Assembly (NCBI GenBank): GCA_050157065.1
Contig: CP189573.1
Length of the DNA stretch: 64,000 nucleotides
Reading direction: 5' to 3' (one strand)
Source of the DNA: Avipropionibacterium sp050157065
Lineage (GTDB): Bacteria; Actinomycetota; Actinomycetes; Propionibacteriales; Propionibacteriaceae
In this document: piece by piece, positions 22,994 to 31,458 of the stretch
Layout: each line of letters begins with the position of its first letter
Numbering within the stretch: the first letter of the stretch is position 1
Position numbers and translations under genes: made by a program
Notes under the pieces: generated by a model
The model's database searches: none
Seen by the model: only the letters and a program-made list of their open reading frames with translations
What the model was told of the DNA's origin: nothing

Positions 22994-24183
22994 TGGTGGC
23001 GCTGCATCGGGCTGGCAGGGGACCTGTCGCACTTCGTGGGGTCTCGTTCGACCATCCCAGAGTCGTGGAGCCGCTGCTCGCCGCGACACGGGCCTATGAG
23101 GCGGTCGACGCCTCCGTGACGGTCCGCTGGGACTTCACGCCCTTGGCGGACTTCGAGCGTGGCACGGAGCTTCGTCCGGGTGCCGGCTACGACTTGGTGA
23201 CCTTTGACCACCCACATGTGGAAACCATCGCCACCAACGGGTTGTTGCACGATCTGACAGGATTGCTGACCCAGCAGGTTGTCGATGGCCTCGCCGCCGA
23301 CGCGGTGGGCGCCTCCCACTTGTCATACGTCTGGAACGGACAGGTCTTCGGCGTGCGACTGGATGCGGCGGCGACCTTTGCCGTGAGGCGTGTCGACGTG
23401 GCCGAGCCACAGGCCAAGACGTTGGAGGGGGTCATCGACGAGATCACCCGGTCAAGGGGTACGGCTTCGGTGCTGCTGCCCTTGGTGCCCACTCATGCCG
23501 GGGCCTTGCTGGTCTCTCTCATGATCAACATGGGCGCCGACGTGGCCGCTGGTTGGCCCGGCTTCGACAGCGCTCAGGCACGTGCGGCTGTCGAGCTGAT
23601 GCAGCGGGTGTGGCCATACGTCCTTCCAGACTCGGTCCGACTGAACCCGATCCAGGTTCTGGACACGATGGTGCGCAACCCGGCCCATGCGTACAGCCCG
23701 TTCGTTTTCGGCTATGCCCCGTACGCGGACCAACGACGCGGCGACGGGCGCCTGGTCTTCGGTCCGTCGCCGGGCGTGCTCGGAGGTGATGGGCTCCGGG
23801 GCATGTTGGGAGGCGCCGGCCTTGGCGTGCACCGTGAGTCCGCGCATCCGGAAGCTGCAGCTGCCCTGGCAGCGTGGCTTGGTTCAGCCTCGGTGCAACG
23901 AAGCTTCTTCGTACCACTGGGTGGCCAGCCAGCGGCATGGTCGGCATGGCGTGCCGGTTGTGACGACCCACACTTCGGCGGGTTCTTCACCGGGACGAAG
24001 GCCGCCATGAAGCAAGCCTTCCTGCGGCCCCGCGCCACTGGCTTCGCGGCCATGCAGGCCGAGGCCGGTCGAATCCTGGTGGCCGGACTGCTGGCGGGGA
24101 AGGCCGCTACTGCGCTGTGTGACGAGCTGGCCACGGCGGAGCAGGCGATGCTGACGCACCCCTCGTCGGCATCGGTGCCGTGA
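22993..24183 (+). CDS. Solute-binding-like protein without signal peptide
   Basis: 396-aa protein with the two-lobe organisation of a family 1 extracellular solute-binding protein: a first strand VALRGVSFDHPRVVEPLLAA, DLVTFDHPHVETIATNGLLHDLTGLL, the ligand-side FGVRLDAAATFAVR and a C-terminal EAAAALAAWLGSASVQRSFFVPLGGQPA. It lacks a signal peptide, a lipobox and any hydrophobic N-terminus, so it should stay in the cytoplasm unless exported with a partner. It sits between the hydratase and the true lipoprotein SBP, coupled by TGATG. It may be a cytoplasmic binding protein or a sensor; the function is open. Confidence 0.78.
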   Translation: MVALHRAGRGPVALRGVSFDHPRVVEPLLAATRAYEAVDASVTVRWDFTPLADFERGTELRPGAGYDLVTFDHPHVETIATNGLLHDLTGLLTQQVVDGLAADAVGASHLSYVWNGQVFGVRLDAAATFAVRRVDVAEPQAKTLEGVIDEITRSRGTASVLLPLVPTHAGALLVSLMINMGADVAAGWPGFDSAQARAAVELMQRVWPYVLPDSVRLNPIQVLDTMVRNPAHAYSPFVFGYAPYADQRRGDGRLVFGPSPGVLGGDGLRGMLGGAGLGVHRESAHPEAAAALAAWLGSASVQRSFFVPLGGQPAAWSAWRAGCDDPHFGGFFTGTKAAMKQAFLRPRATGFAAMQAEAGRILVAGLLAGKAATALCDELATAEQAMLTHPSSASVP

Positions 24184-24247
24184 CAAGCCACAACCACGTC
24201 CACGAAGTCACATCGGTTCAGAACACATAGGTTCAGGGAGGAACATC

Positions 24248-25507
24248 ATGAAGTTGAGCAGACGAGCCGTCATGGCCACGGGCCTGGGAGCGGCACTCGG
24301 GGGCGCGATCGGATGCACCCCGCAGAACGGTGGTACCGGAGGCGGGAACTCGGGCCCCATCACCTTGAAATGGTGGGACAACCAGCAGTCCGAGTCGGGT
24401 CTCAGCGAGTATCAGCAGGCTGCTGTGGCCCAGTTCACCGAGGCGCACCCTGACATCAAGGTCGAGGTGACAACGGTGCCGTACGACCAGTACCAACAGC
24501 GGCTTCAACTGGCTGTCCAAGGCGGTGACGCCCCCGATGTGGCGACCGTTGACCAGATCTGGACCGCGGGGCTGGCTGCGGGGGAGAGCATCCTGCCGCT
24601 GGACGACATGATCGGGGAGACCAAGATCTCTCATGACTCCTTCTTTCCCGGTGCGTGGGAATCGGCGTTGGTCGACGGAAAGCTCTTCGGAGTTCCGTTC
24701 AACGTGGACGTGTGGCAGTTCACCTACGCCAACAAGAAGCTGCTCGCCGACGCGGGTGTGGAGTTGGAGGCCCTGACGAACTGGTCCGGTCTGACTGAAC
24801 TGGGCGAGGCCATGGCGTCATCCCAGGTAGCCCCGATCGGGCTGTTCGGCTCGAACTACGAGAGCACGGTCTGTGTGATGGATTCGTTCATCTACAGCAA
24901 CGGCGGTTCGATTCTCGATGATCAGGGACGGTCTGCGCTCCACCAGCCAGCAGCGGTGGAGGCGCTTCGGTTCCTTCACTCACTGGTGCCGTTCGCCCCC
25001 GACGGTGTCCTGAACAACACCAACGAGAAGATCCGCGAGCTCTTCCTCAACCAGACGGTGGCGACGGAGTGGTGGCCCGCTCTCGAGCAGCCGACACTGG
25101 CCGACAGTGATCTGGACTGGGACTTCGTCGCTGGCTCCGCGCCAGACGGCCAGACACCCATCGGGACGTACGGCGGCTGGAATCTGGCCCTCTTCGCCAG
25201 CGACGACGATGCACGTAAGGAGGCTGCGATGACGTTCATCGACTTCCTGGTCAGCCCGGAGGTCAACGGCAAGGTCGTCGACCTCATCCCGGGCAACGTC
25301 GCGGCGGCTGAGAGCTTCTTGCAGGAGAACAGGTTGAACCCTGAGGTGATCATGACCCATCTGGAGAACGCCCGACCGCGGCCGTTGTCGCCAAAGTACC
25401 TCGACGTGTCCTTGATTCAGCAGGAGATGTTCCAAAAGATCCTCAACGGCACGGAGGTGCAGGCGGCTGCAGACGAGGCCAGCCAGCGGATCGATGGCCT
25501 TGCCTGA
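24248..25507 (+). CDS. ABC sugar transporter solute-binding lipoprotein
   Basis: 419-aa extracellular solute-binding protein, family 1 (CUT1 type). The N-terminus is MKLSRRAVMATGLGAALGG followed by the lipobox-like AIGC (Cys23), with a possible twin-arginine start. The mature part begins ITLKWWDNQQSESG and has the usual VEVTTVPYDQYQQRLQLAV, GDAPDVATVDQIW and GVPFNVDVWQFTYANKKLL. It would deliver a saccharide or related solute to the two permeases that follow. A perfect GGAGG is at 24237-24241. The next gene begins inside its last 14 bases. Confidence 0.94.
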   Translation: MKLSRRAVMATGLGAALGGAIGCTPQNGGTGGGNSGPITLKWWDNQQSESGLSEYQQAAVAQFTEAHPDIKVEVTTVPYDQYQQRLQLAVQGGDAPDVATVDQIWTAGLAAGESILPLDDMIGETKISHDSFFPGAWESALVDGKLFGVPFNVDVWQFTYANKKLLADAGVELEALTNWSGLTELGEAMASSQVAPIGLFGSNYESTVCVMDSFIYSNGGSILDDQGRSALHQPAAVEALRFLHSLVPFAPDGVLNNTNEKIRELFLNQTVATEWWPALEQPTLADSDLDWDFVAGSAPDGQTPIGTYGGWNLALFASDDDARKEAAMTFIDFLVSPEVNGKVVDLIPGNVAAAESFLQENRLNPEVIMTHLENARPRPLSPKYLDVSLIQQEMFQKILNGTEVQAAADEASQRIDGLA

Positions 25508-26426
25508 CAGGCAGCGGTCCCGGCGCTCGGGTTCGCCGCGTGTCTCCCCCGACAGTGCGGCACGATTGTTCGTCGTACCGGCCGTGATCGCGGTCACGGT
25601 GTTGATCTACCTGCCTCTGGTCAACACCGGCTGGCAATCACTGACGGGGACGCTTGGCGGCGGCTTCAGTCGCAAGCAGGGCTTCGTCGGGATGGCGAAC
25701 TACCAGCGCATGATCGACGACGGTTCTCTGTCCCTGCTCGTCCGCAACTCCTTGGTGTGGACGATCCTGGTCGTCGTCGGTCAAAATGTGCTGGGCTTCG
25801 CCATGGCCCTACTGATGAGCCCGCGGTGGCAACTGTCGGGCCTGCTCCGTGCGCTGCTGGTGCTCCCTTGGGTGATCCCAGGGGTCGTCGGAGCCGTGCT
25901 GTGGGGGCTGATGTACGATCCGCAGCTCGGTCTGATCGCCTCGATCCTGCAGCGTGTCGGGGTCGGAGGTGCCGGGGCACAGATGCTGTCCCAGCCGCAG
26001 ACGGCCATGATCGCAGTTTCCTTGGCCGCCATCTGGAAGGGCTTTCCGTTCAGCTTCATCTTGTACCTCGCGGCCCTGACCACGGTGGATCGCAACTTGG
26101 TGGAGGCTGCCCGGATAGACGGGGCAGGAACTGTCGGGCTCCTCCGTCATGTGATCGTTCCCGCTGTACTGCCGGTGATCCAGATGGGGCTCCTGCTGAC
26201 CTCGATCTTCACCTTCAACTACTTCGACCTGATCTGGATCACGACGCGAGGTGGTCCCCTGAATGCGACTCACATCTTCCCAACGATGATCTTCCAGACC
26301 GGCTTCGGGAACTTCAACTTTGGATTGGCGTCCGCCTACGGTGTGGTCGCCTTCGTCATGCTGCTCGTACTGCTCGTGCCGTACCTGCATCGAGTCTGGA
26401 TCACCGAGAAGGAAGCGGTCAGATGA
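25494..26426 (+). CDS. ABC sugar transporter permease (MalF type)
   Basis: 310-aa inner-membrane permease with six hydrophobic segments. The EAA loop that docks the ATPase is EAARIDGAGTVGLLRHVIVP. The N-terminal stretch SARLFVVPAVIAVTVLIYLPLVNTGWQSL is typical of the CUT1 MalF/UgpA group. It overlaps the SBP gene by 14 bases and the second permease by 4 (ATGA). No ATP-binding subunit is encoded nearby, so a shared ATPase of the MsiK type elsewhere in the genome would be needed. Confidence 0.95.
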   Translation: MALPDRQRSRRSGSPRVSPDSAARLFVVPAVIAVTVLIYLPLVNTGWQSLTGTLGGGFSRKQGFVGMANYQRMIDDGSLSLLVRNSLVWTILVVVGQNVLGFAMALLMSPRWQLSGLLRALLVLPWVIPGVVGAVLWGLMYDPQLGLIASILQRVGVGGAGAQMLSQPQTAMIAVSLAAIWKGFPFSFILYLAALTTVDRNLVEAARIDGAGTVGLLRHVIVPAVLPVIQMGLLLTSIFTFNYFDLIWITTRGGPLNATHIFPTMIFQTGFGNFNFGLASAYGVVAFVMLLVLLVPYLHRVWITEKEAVR

Positions 26427-27244
26427 AGGAGTACGCGTCCTTGCCGATCAAGGTCGTCCAGGTGGTCGCGACGTTGCTGGTGCTGGTGCCGATCGCCTGG
26501 ATGGTCGGGATCTCGCTCAAGCCTGCCGATGAGCCGTTCGCCACGCCGGCCCAGCTGTGGCCGAGTTCGCTGACGCTGGACAACTACCGCGCTGCACTTC
26601 GTCCCGAGTTCGGGGGCTACCTTTTCAACAGTGTGGTCGTTTCAGCCCTGACGATCGTGATCTCCACCGGACTGGGCTTCCTCGGTGCCTTCGGGTTGCA
26701 ACGGTTTCGTGGGCGGCTCAGACTTGGCCTGCTCGCGTTCCTGATAGCGGGCCAGATGGTGCCTGCAGCAGCCATCATCATCCCGATCTTCGCGGGCGCC
26801 AGGGAACTGGGACTGATCAATTCACGCCCCGGCTTGGCGCTGGCCTACGTGGCGCTCACCTTGCCGGTCGCCACGATCATGCAGTACACGTTCTTGTCCG
26901 GATTGCCTGAGGAAGTGTTCGAGGCGGCCCACATCGACGGGGCATCGACCTGGCAGCTGTTGCGGTACGTGGTGGCACCGATGGCGGTGCCGGGACTGGT
27001 GTCCGCTGCGGTGTGGCTGGCGGTCCTTGTCTGGCAGGAGTTCCTGTTCGCCCTGTCCATGACCACGACCAAGGAGACGTGGACGCTTCCGGTGGGCCTG
27101 AGTGACTTCATCGGGCAGTACGGGATCCGATACGGCGAGCTGATGGCAACGTCGATCGTGATGTCGATACCCGTTGTGGTCGTCTTCCTGCTCCTGCAGC
27201 GACATCTGGTCCAAGGCATCACGGCGGGGGCGGTCAAGGGATGA
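26423..27244 (+). CDS. ABC sugar transporter permease (MalG type)
   Basis: 273-aa inner-membrane permease, partner of the preceding one. It has six membrane segments and the EAA loop EAAHIDGASTWQLLRYVVAP, with the CUT1 N-terminal pattern VPIAWMVGISLKPADEPF and a C-terminal QRHLVQGITAGAVKG. ATGA overlaps couple it to the upstream permease and to the downstream mutarotase-like gene. Confidence 0.95.
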   Translation: MKEYASLPIKVVQVVATLLVLVPIAWMVGISLKPADEPFATPAQLWPSSLTLDNYRAALRPEFGGYLFNSVVVSALTIVISTGLGFLGAFGLQRFRGRLRLGLLAFLIAGQMVPAAAIIIPIFAGARELGLINSRPGLALAYVALTLPVATIMQYTFLSGLPEEVFEAAHIDGASTWQLLRYVVAPMAVPGLVSAAVWLAVLVWQEFLFALSMTTTKETWTLPVGLSDFIGQYGIRYGELMATSIVMSIPVVVVFLLLQRHLVQGITAGAVKG

Positions 27245-28167
27245 GCTTGTGTGTCGGTAGCGATGAGGTCGAGTTGCAGCTCTCGCCCGAGTCAGGCGGG
27301 TCGGTGCTGAGCCTGCGTCGTCGCAACGGGCCCGAACTGCTCGCACGCCGGAACTGGGAGAACCCCGTCCCGAGTGCCCAGCTTCTTGGTGGTTACGGGT
27401 CGACGTGGGCAGACCTGCACGCCGACTACGACTTGGCGTGGCGTGAGCAACTGCCCAACTCTGGCGCCGAGTGCCATGTCGACGGGGTCAGGCACCCGTT
27501 CCACGGTGATGTGTGGGCCGCACCGTGGGAGGTTCGGTCCACGAGTGCGTCTCAGGTGGAACTGACCTGCGATCGGTTGCGACTTCCACTCGTCGTTCAC
27601 CGAACGGTGGCGGTGACAGGTACTCAGGTCGAGGTCACCGAGACCGTTCGGAACACCGTGGGTGAGACCCAGCGCTTCTGTTGGGGTCATCATCCAGTCT
27701 TCCCTGCGGGCCCCAGTACCCGCCTGGAGCTCGCCGGCGGCATCGTCCACGCCGAAGACTCGTCTGAGCTGCGTGCCGCAGGCCTGGCAGATGCGGTCAC
27801 CTTCCCGTGGCCGAGGTATACCTCCGAGGACGGGTCGACGGTGGACGTCTCCCGAATCCCGGACGGTCCGGTCGAGCGGCTGCTCGTGGTCTCCGACCTC
27901 CAAGAGCCACGGGTGGTCATCCACGGTCTTCCGGACGACACGAGCGTGGAACTGACGTGGAACGGCGATGTCTGGCCGCATCTGTGGGTGTGGGTGCAAG
28001 TAGCCGGTAGCGGATTCCCGTGGTACGGCCGTGCTGCGGTGATGGGCGTCGAACCACAGAGCAGCCCAACCACAGGTGGCTTGGCTGCGGGCATCGACGA
28101 CGGCACGGCGTTGGTCCTTGCTCCTCATGCGGAACTGAAGAGCCACCTCACCCTCCGCATCTTTTGA
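27241..28167 (+). CDS. Aldose-1-epimerase-like (galactose mutarotase superfamily) protein
   Basis: 308-aa beta-sandwich protein of the mutarotase-like superfamily, binding the anomeric form of a sugar. The N-terminus VELQLSPESGGSVLSLRRRNGPELL is the typical first strands; CWGHHPVFP carries the candidate catalytic His residues, and VMGVEPQSSPTTGG corresponds to the conserved region with the catalytic Glu (GVEP). It is the last gene of the operon and is coupled by ATGA to the permease, pointing to a sugar or sugar-containing substrate for the transporter. Confidence 0.85.
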   Translation: MSLCVGSDEVELQLSPESGGSVLSLRRRNGPELLARRNWENPVPSAQLLGGYGSTWADLHADYDLAWREQLPNSGAECHVDGVRHPFHGDVWAAPWEVRSTSASQVELTCDRLRLPLVVHRTVAVTGTQVEVTETVRNTVGETQRFCWGHHPVFPAGPSTRLELAGGIVHAEDSSELRAAGLADAVTFPWPRYTSEDGSTVDVSRIPDGPVERLLVVSDLQEPRVVIHGLPDDTSVELTWNGDVWPHLWVWVQVAGSGFPWYGRAAVMGVEPQSSPTTGGLAAGIDDGTALVLAPHAELKSHLTLRIF

Positions 28168-28189
28168 CCGACACCTCCGAGGTCCTTGG

Positions 28190-29140
28190 CTACTTGATCC
28201 CGACGTTGGCGAATCCTTGCACGAAGTAGCGTTGGGCGAGAAGGAAGATCGCGATCATGGGCAGCGTTGCCATGGCAGTGCCGGCCATCATCAGGGTCCA
28301 CTGAGCTGTCGAATCCTGCCGGAACGTGGCCAAACCCACTTGGATCACCCGGAGGTCAGCCCGCGTGGTCACGATGAGTGGCCACAAGAAGTTGTTCCAC
28401 GAGCTTTCGAAGCTCAGCAGGCCAGCGGTGAGGAACGCGGGCACGACCTGGGGACATGCCATGGTCGCGAAGATCCGAAGTTCTCCCGCCCCGTCAATGC
28501 GAGCAGCCTCCAGCAGCTCCGTCGGCACGCCCGTGAAGAACTGGCGGAACAGGAACACCGAGAACGCGGACACACCACCCGGGATGATGAGCGCCCACCA
28601 TGTGTTGATCCAGCCAGTTCCACCCTGGCCGAGGATGTCGTTGCCTCCGAACAGCGGCATGAACCGGGCGATCAGGAACTGCGGCACGATGGTGGCGTAC
28701 CCGGGGATCATCATTGCGGCGATGAACGCGGCGAACAGCGCGGTGGAGCCGCGGAACCGAAGCTTCGCCAGCGCGTACCCGGCAGCAGACGCGTACGTCA
28801 GAGTCATCAGTGTGTGGCCCACTGCGATGAACAGACTGTTGCGGGCATAGATGTGGAAGGGCGCGGCTCGAAGCGCATCGATGAAGTTGTGCCACTGTGG
28901 ATCCCTGGGGAGGAGGTCGCGGCTGGAGACCACTTCGGCTTCGGACTTGAGCGCTGTGAGGAGCATCCACACGAACGGGGTGATCATGATCAGCGAGACG
29001 ATGAGGAGCACCGTCCAGGCGAGCGATCGGGCGAGCGCATGACGGCGCAGCACGGTGCGAGTCTCGCGGTTGGGCCGCTGGTTGCCCGTCTCCTGCTGCT
29101 CGATGGTCGTCCACCGTTGGCTGAGGGTGTCAGTGGGCAT
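28190..29140 (-). CDS. ABC sugar transporter permease (MalG type), second system
   Basis: 316-aa inner-membrane permease of the CUT1 family. The N-terminal 40 residues are polar, followed by WTVLLIVSLIMITPFVWMLLTALK, five more hydrophobic segments, and the EAA loop EAARIDGAGELRIFATMACP. It ends QRYFVQGFANVGIK. ATG 29140 is preceded by TCGGAGG and lies 11 bases inside the end of the upstream permease gene; a TTG at 29155 was rejected. It converges on the mutarotase-like gene with a 22-base gap. It is the last gene of the lyase-transporter operon. Confidence 0.94.
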   Translation of the reverse strand: MPTDTLSQRWTTIEQQETGNQRPNRETRTVLRRHALARSLAWTVLLIVSLIMITPFVWMLLTALKSEAEVVSSRDLLPRDPQWHNFIDALRAAPFHIYARNSLFIAVGHTLMTLTYASAAGYALAKLRFRGSTALFAAFIAAMMIPGYATIVPQFLIARFMPLFGGNDILGQGGTGWINTWWALIIPGGVSAFSVFLFRQFFTGVPTELLEAARIDGAGELRIFATMACPQVVPAFLTAGLLSFESSWNNFLWPLIVTTRADLRVIQVGLATFRQDSTAQWTLMMAGTAMATLPMIAIFLLAQRYFVQGFANVGIK

Positions 29141-30065
29141 CGGTACCTCCGACAAGGCGACGGCTGATCACGGCCAGCAGGATGAGAAAGCAGAACAGGA
29201 TCATGGACTGCGCCGAGGCCAGGCCCATGCGGAATGCCTCGAAGGCGGACAGGTAGATCTGGTAGGTGATCACGGTTGTCGCATTCGCCGGCCCGCCACC
29301 CGTCAAGATGAATACCTGGTCGAACACCTGGAACGACCCGATCACCGACGTGACCAGGACGAAGAAGGTGGCCGGACGCAGCATGGGCGCGGTCACGTAC
29401 CAGAAGCGCTGCCAGGCATTCGCCCCATCGATACGCGCTGCCTCGTCCACGTCGACCGGCAGTCCCTGCAGGGCTGCGAGATAGATCAACATCTTCAACC
29501 CGATGCCCTGCCAGATGCACATGGCGATGACGGATCCCAGTGCGGTCTCAGCTCCGAGCCAGGCCACAGGTCCGACACCGACGATGGAGAGGACCACGTT
29601 GAGCAACCCGGTCTCGGTCGGGTTGTAGATCCACAACCACACCACCGCCACGGCAACCGTGGCCGTGATGTGGGGCATGAAGATGGCGATACGGAACAGT
29701 GCTTGGCCACGCAAACCCTGGTTCAGCAGGACCGCGATCAGGAGAGCCAGCAGCATGGACACCGGAACGGCCACTCCGGTCAACACGAACGTGTTGAGCA
29801 CCGCAGTCCGGAAGCCTTGGTCGGCGAAGGCTTCGAGGTAGTTGCTCACCCCGATGAACCGTGGTGGGGAAATGATGTCGTACTGGGTGAATCCGAGAAG
29901 CATTGCCACCACGAGCGGCAGTCCTACCCAGAGCGAGACGTGGAGTGTCGCTGGGGCGACCAACAGGCGGCCGGCCCACTCCTCGCGCCGGCGTACCGGT
30001 GATCGAGTCCGGCGCAGGTCAGGGGATGCGACTGGCGCTCGATCGCGCCGATGGCCCAGCCTCAT
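29130..30065 (-). CDS. ABC sugar transporter permease (MalF type), second system
   Basis: 311-aa inner-membrane permease. After a basic N-terminus it has LLVAPATLHVSLWVGLPLVVAMLLGF, six membrane segments in total, and the EAA loop EAARIDGANAWQRFWYVTAP. The ATG overlaps the SBP stop by 1 base (TGATG), fixing the start and rejecting the long upstream open frame. It works with the neighbouring permease and SBP; no ATPase is encoded in the locus. Confidence 0.95.
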   Translation of the reverse strand: MRLGHRRDRAPVASPDLRRTRSPVRRREEWAGRLLVAPATLHVSLWVGLPLVVAMLLGFTQYDIISPPRFIGVSNYLEAFADQGFRTAVLNTFVLTGVAVPVSMLLALLIAVLLNQGLRGQALFRIAIFMPHITATVAVAVVWLWIYNPTETGLLNVVLSIVGVGPVAWLGAETALGSVIAMCIWQGIGLKMLIYLAALQGLPVDVDEAARIDGANAWQRFWYVTAPMLRPATFFVLVTSVIGSFQVFDQVFILTGGGPANATTVITYQIYLSAFEAFRMGLASAQSMILFCFLILLAVISRRLVGGTDAH

Positions 30066-31387
30066 CAGGCACGGTCGATGGCTTCTTGGGCCATCTGGTT
30101 CGCCTTGTCGAGTGCCTCCTGCACGCCCGACTGGCCGATGAACGCCTCTTCGAGTATGGGATCCAGCTTGCCGCGAATCTCCATCCACGCCGGTGACCCA
30201 CCCTCGCTCACGGCGAACTCCAGGTTCTGGACGCCAGCTGCGATCAGTCGATTCGATCGGAGCACCTCGCTGTTCTCGAGCACCGACGCCAGACCGGGGA
30301 CCGAATTGCCGAAGACACAGACCTCCTCCATCACATCGGGCTGAACGAAGTGCTTGATGAGAGCATCCGCCGCCTCGGCGTTCTGTGAGCTGGCTGCGCG
30401 GGACAGCAGGGTGCCACCGAGGAACGCTGCCGGCTGCGTTTCTTGGGGTAGGAAGTAGCCGGATCCTTCCTCGCTCATCAGGGCCGGGTTGGCCTCGTTC
30501 CAGGATGGCCACACCGGGGCTGAGACCGGTGCCATGGCGACGTTGTCGGTGAGAAACGGGTGTGGGCTCCCCTCCGCGGCCTTGAGCTCCCACGAGGTTG
30601 ACCCGTCCTTGATCATGTCCACCACCAGCTGGAGCCCTGCGACCGCCTCAGGTGAGTTCAACTGCGCGGTTCGGCCATCGGCACTGAACATCGTGCTACC
30701 GCCGGCGCCGATCAGGGTGGCGAGCAGTTGGCGGGGTGAGCCCTGGCCGTTGAGGATGATGCCCCACTGCTTCGTGCTTCCTGACCCACCCGTCAATTCC
30801 TTCGCGGCTGCACGGAGGTCCTCGAAGGATGCTGGTGCCTCCTTGATCCCTGCCCTGTCCCACATGGTCCTGTTGTAGATGACCTGCCGGGTGTCCAGCA
30901 GCAAGGGAACAGCAAACAGGCCCTCTTGGTAGGTGCAGGGCTCGAGAATCGGGCCGGTGAACTCCAGCCCTTCGATGAACTTGGTGTCGAACTCGGCGAA
31001 CAGCTTCTTGTGTGCGAACGGTGGAATCCAGCCGACTCCTGTCATGATCACATCCGGCACGCTGCCGCCGGCGATGGCTACCGTGAGCTTCTCGTTGAGC
31101 TTGTCGAAGCCGGTGTAGTCCACCGTCACGGTGACGGCTGGATGGACTTCGTTGAAGCTGGCGATGATGCCGTCCATGACCTGCTTGCCCTCGGTCCCGC
31201 CGAACTGGGGGGTCAACACCGACACGTCCCCGGACAGAGATCCGGGGGGCGCTGAGCTGGCGCCCGCCTTGGAGCCGGGCTCGGTCCCACCACAACTGGT
31301 GGCAAGGCTTGCCAAGCCCAATGCGCCGGTGCCGGCCAAGAAGGTTCGTCGGCTCATGTCCGTGACGTTGTCCGGGATGTGCATCAT
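30065..31387 (-). CDS. ABC sugar transporter solute-binding lipoprotein, second system
   Basis: 440-aa extracellular solute-binding protein, family 1. The N-terminus has SRRTFLAGTGALGLASLATSC, combining a twin-arginine-like start with a lipobox (Cys about 32). The mature protein shows VTVTVDYTGFDKLNEKLTVAI, GSVPDVIMTGVGWIPPF and PLLLDTRQVIYNRTMW. Two ATG codons in tandem follow GAGGAGG; the first was used. Given the lyase upstream in the same direction, it probably captures oligosaccharides released by that enzyme. A LacI-like operator half lies about 36 bases upstream. Confidence 0.93.
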   Translation of the reverse strand: MMHIPDNVTDMSRRTFLAGTGALGLASLATSCGGTEPGSKAGASSAPPGSLSGDVSVLTPQFGGTEGKQVMDGIIASFNEVHPAVTVTVDYTGFDKLNEKLTVAIAGGSVPDVIMTGVGWIPPFAHKKLFAEFDTKFIEGLEFTGPILEPCTYQEGLFAVPLLLDTRQVIYNRTMWDRAGIKEAPASFEDLRAAAKELTGGSGSTKQWGIILNGQGSPRQLLATLIGAGGSTMFSADGRTAQLNSPEAVAGLQLVVDMIKDGSTSWELKAAEGSPHPFLTDNVAMAPVSAPVWPSWNEANPALMSEEGSGYFLPQETQPAAFLGGTLLSRAASSQNAEAADALIKHFVQPDVMEEVCVFGNSVPGLASVLENSEVLRSNRLIAAGVQNLEFAVSEGGSPAWMEIRGKLDPILEEAFIGQSGVQEALDKANQMAQEAIDRA

Positions 31388-31423
31388 TGCCTCCTCGTCG
31401 ATGACGGACTCTCAGTAGATCGA

Positions 31424-31439
31424 CTTTCGAAGCGTTTCG
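31424..31439. promoter_or_regulatory. LacI-type operator candidate upstream of the second transporter
   Basis: CTTTCGAAGCGTTTCG is an imperfect palindrome (CGAAGC/GTTTCG, one mismatch) and shares CTTTCGAA with the perfect operator at 20092. It lies in the 71-base gap between the regulator gene and the SBP gene, upstream of a TCTACT box on the minus strand. It may bind the hybrid regulator at 31459 or the LacI regulator at 18912, which would link the two operons. Confidence 0.55.
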
Positions 31440-31458
31440 CACGACAACGCACACAAAC

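Noticed and set aside
28168..28189. Terminator between convergent operons (ACCTC-C-GAGGT)
   Set aside because: The 5-bp stem with a 1-base loop and no T-run is too weak to call.
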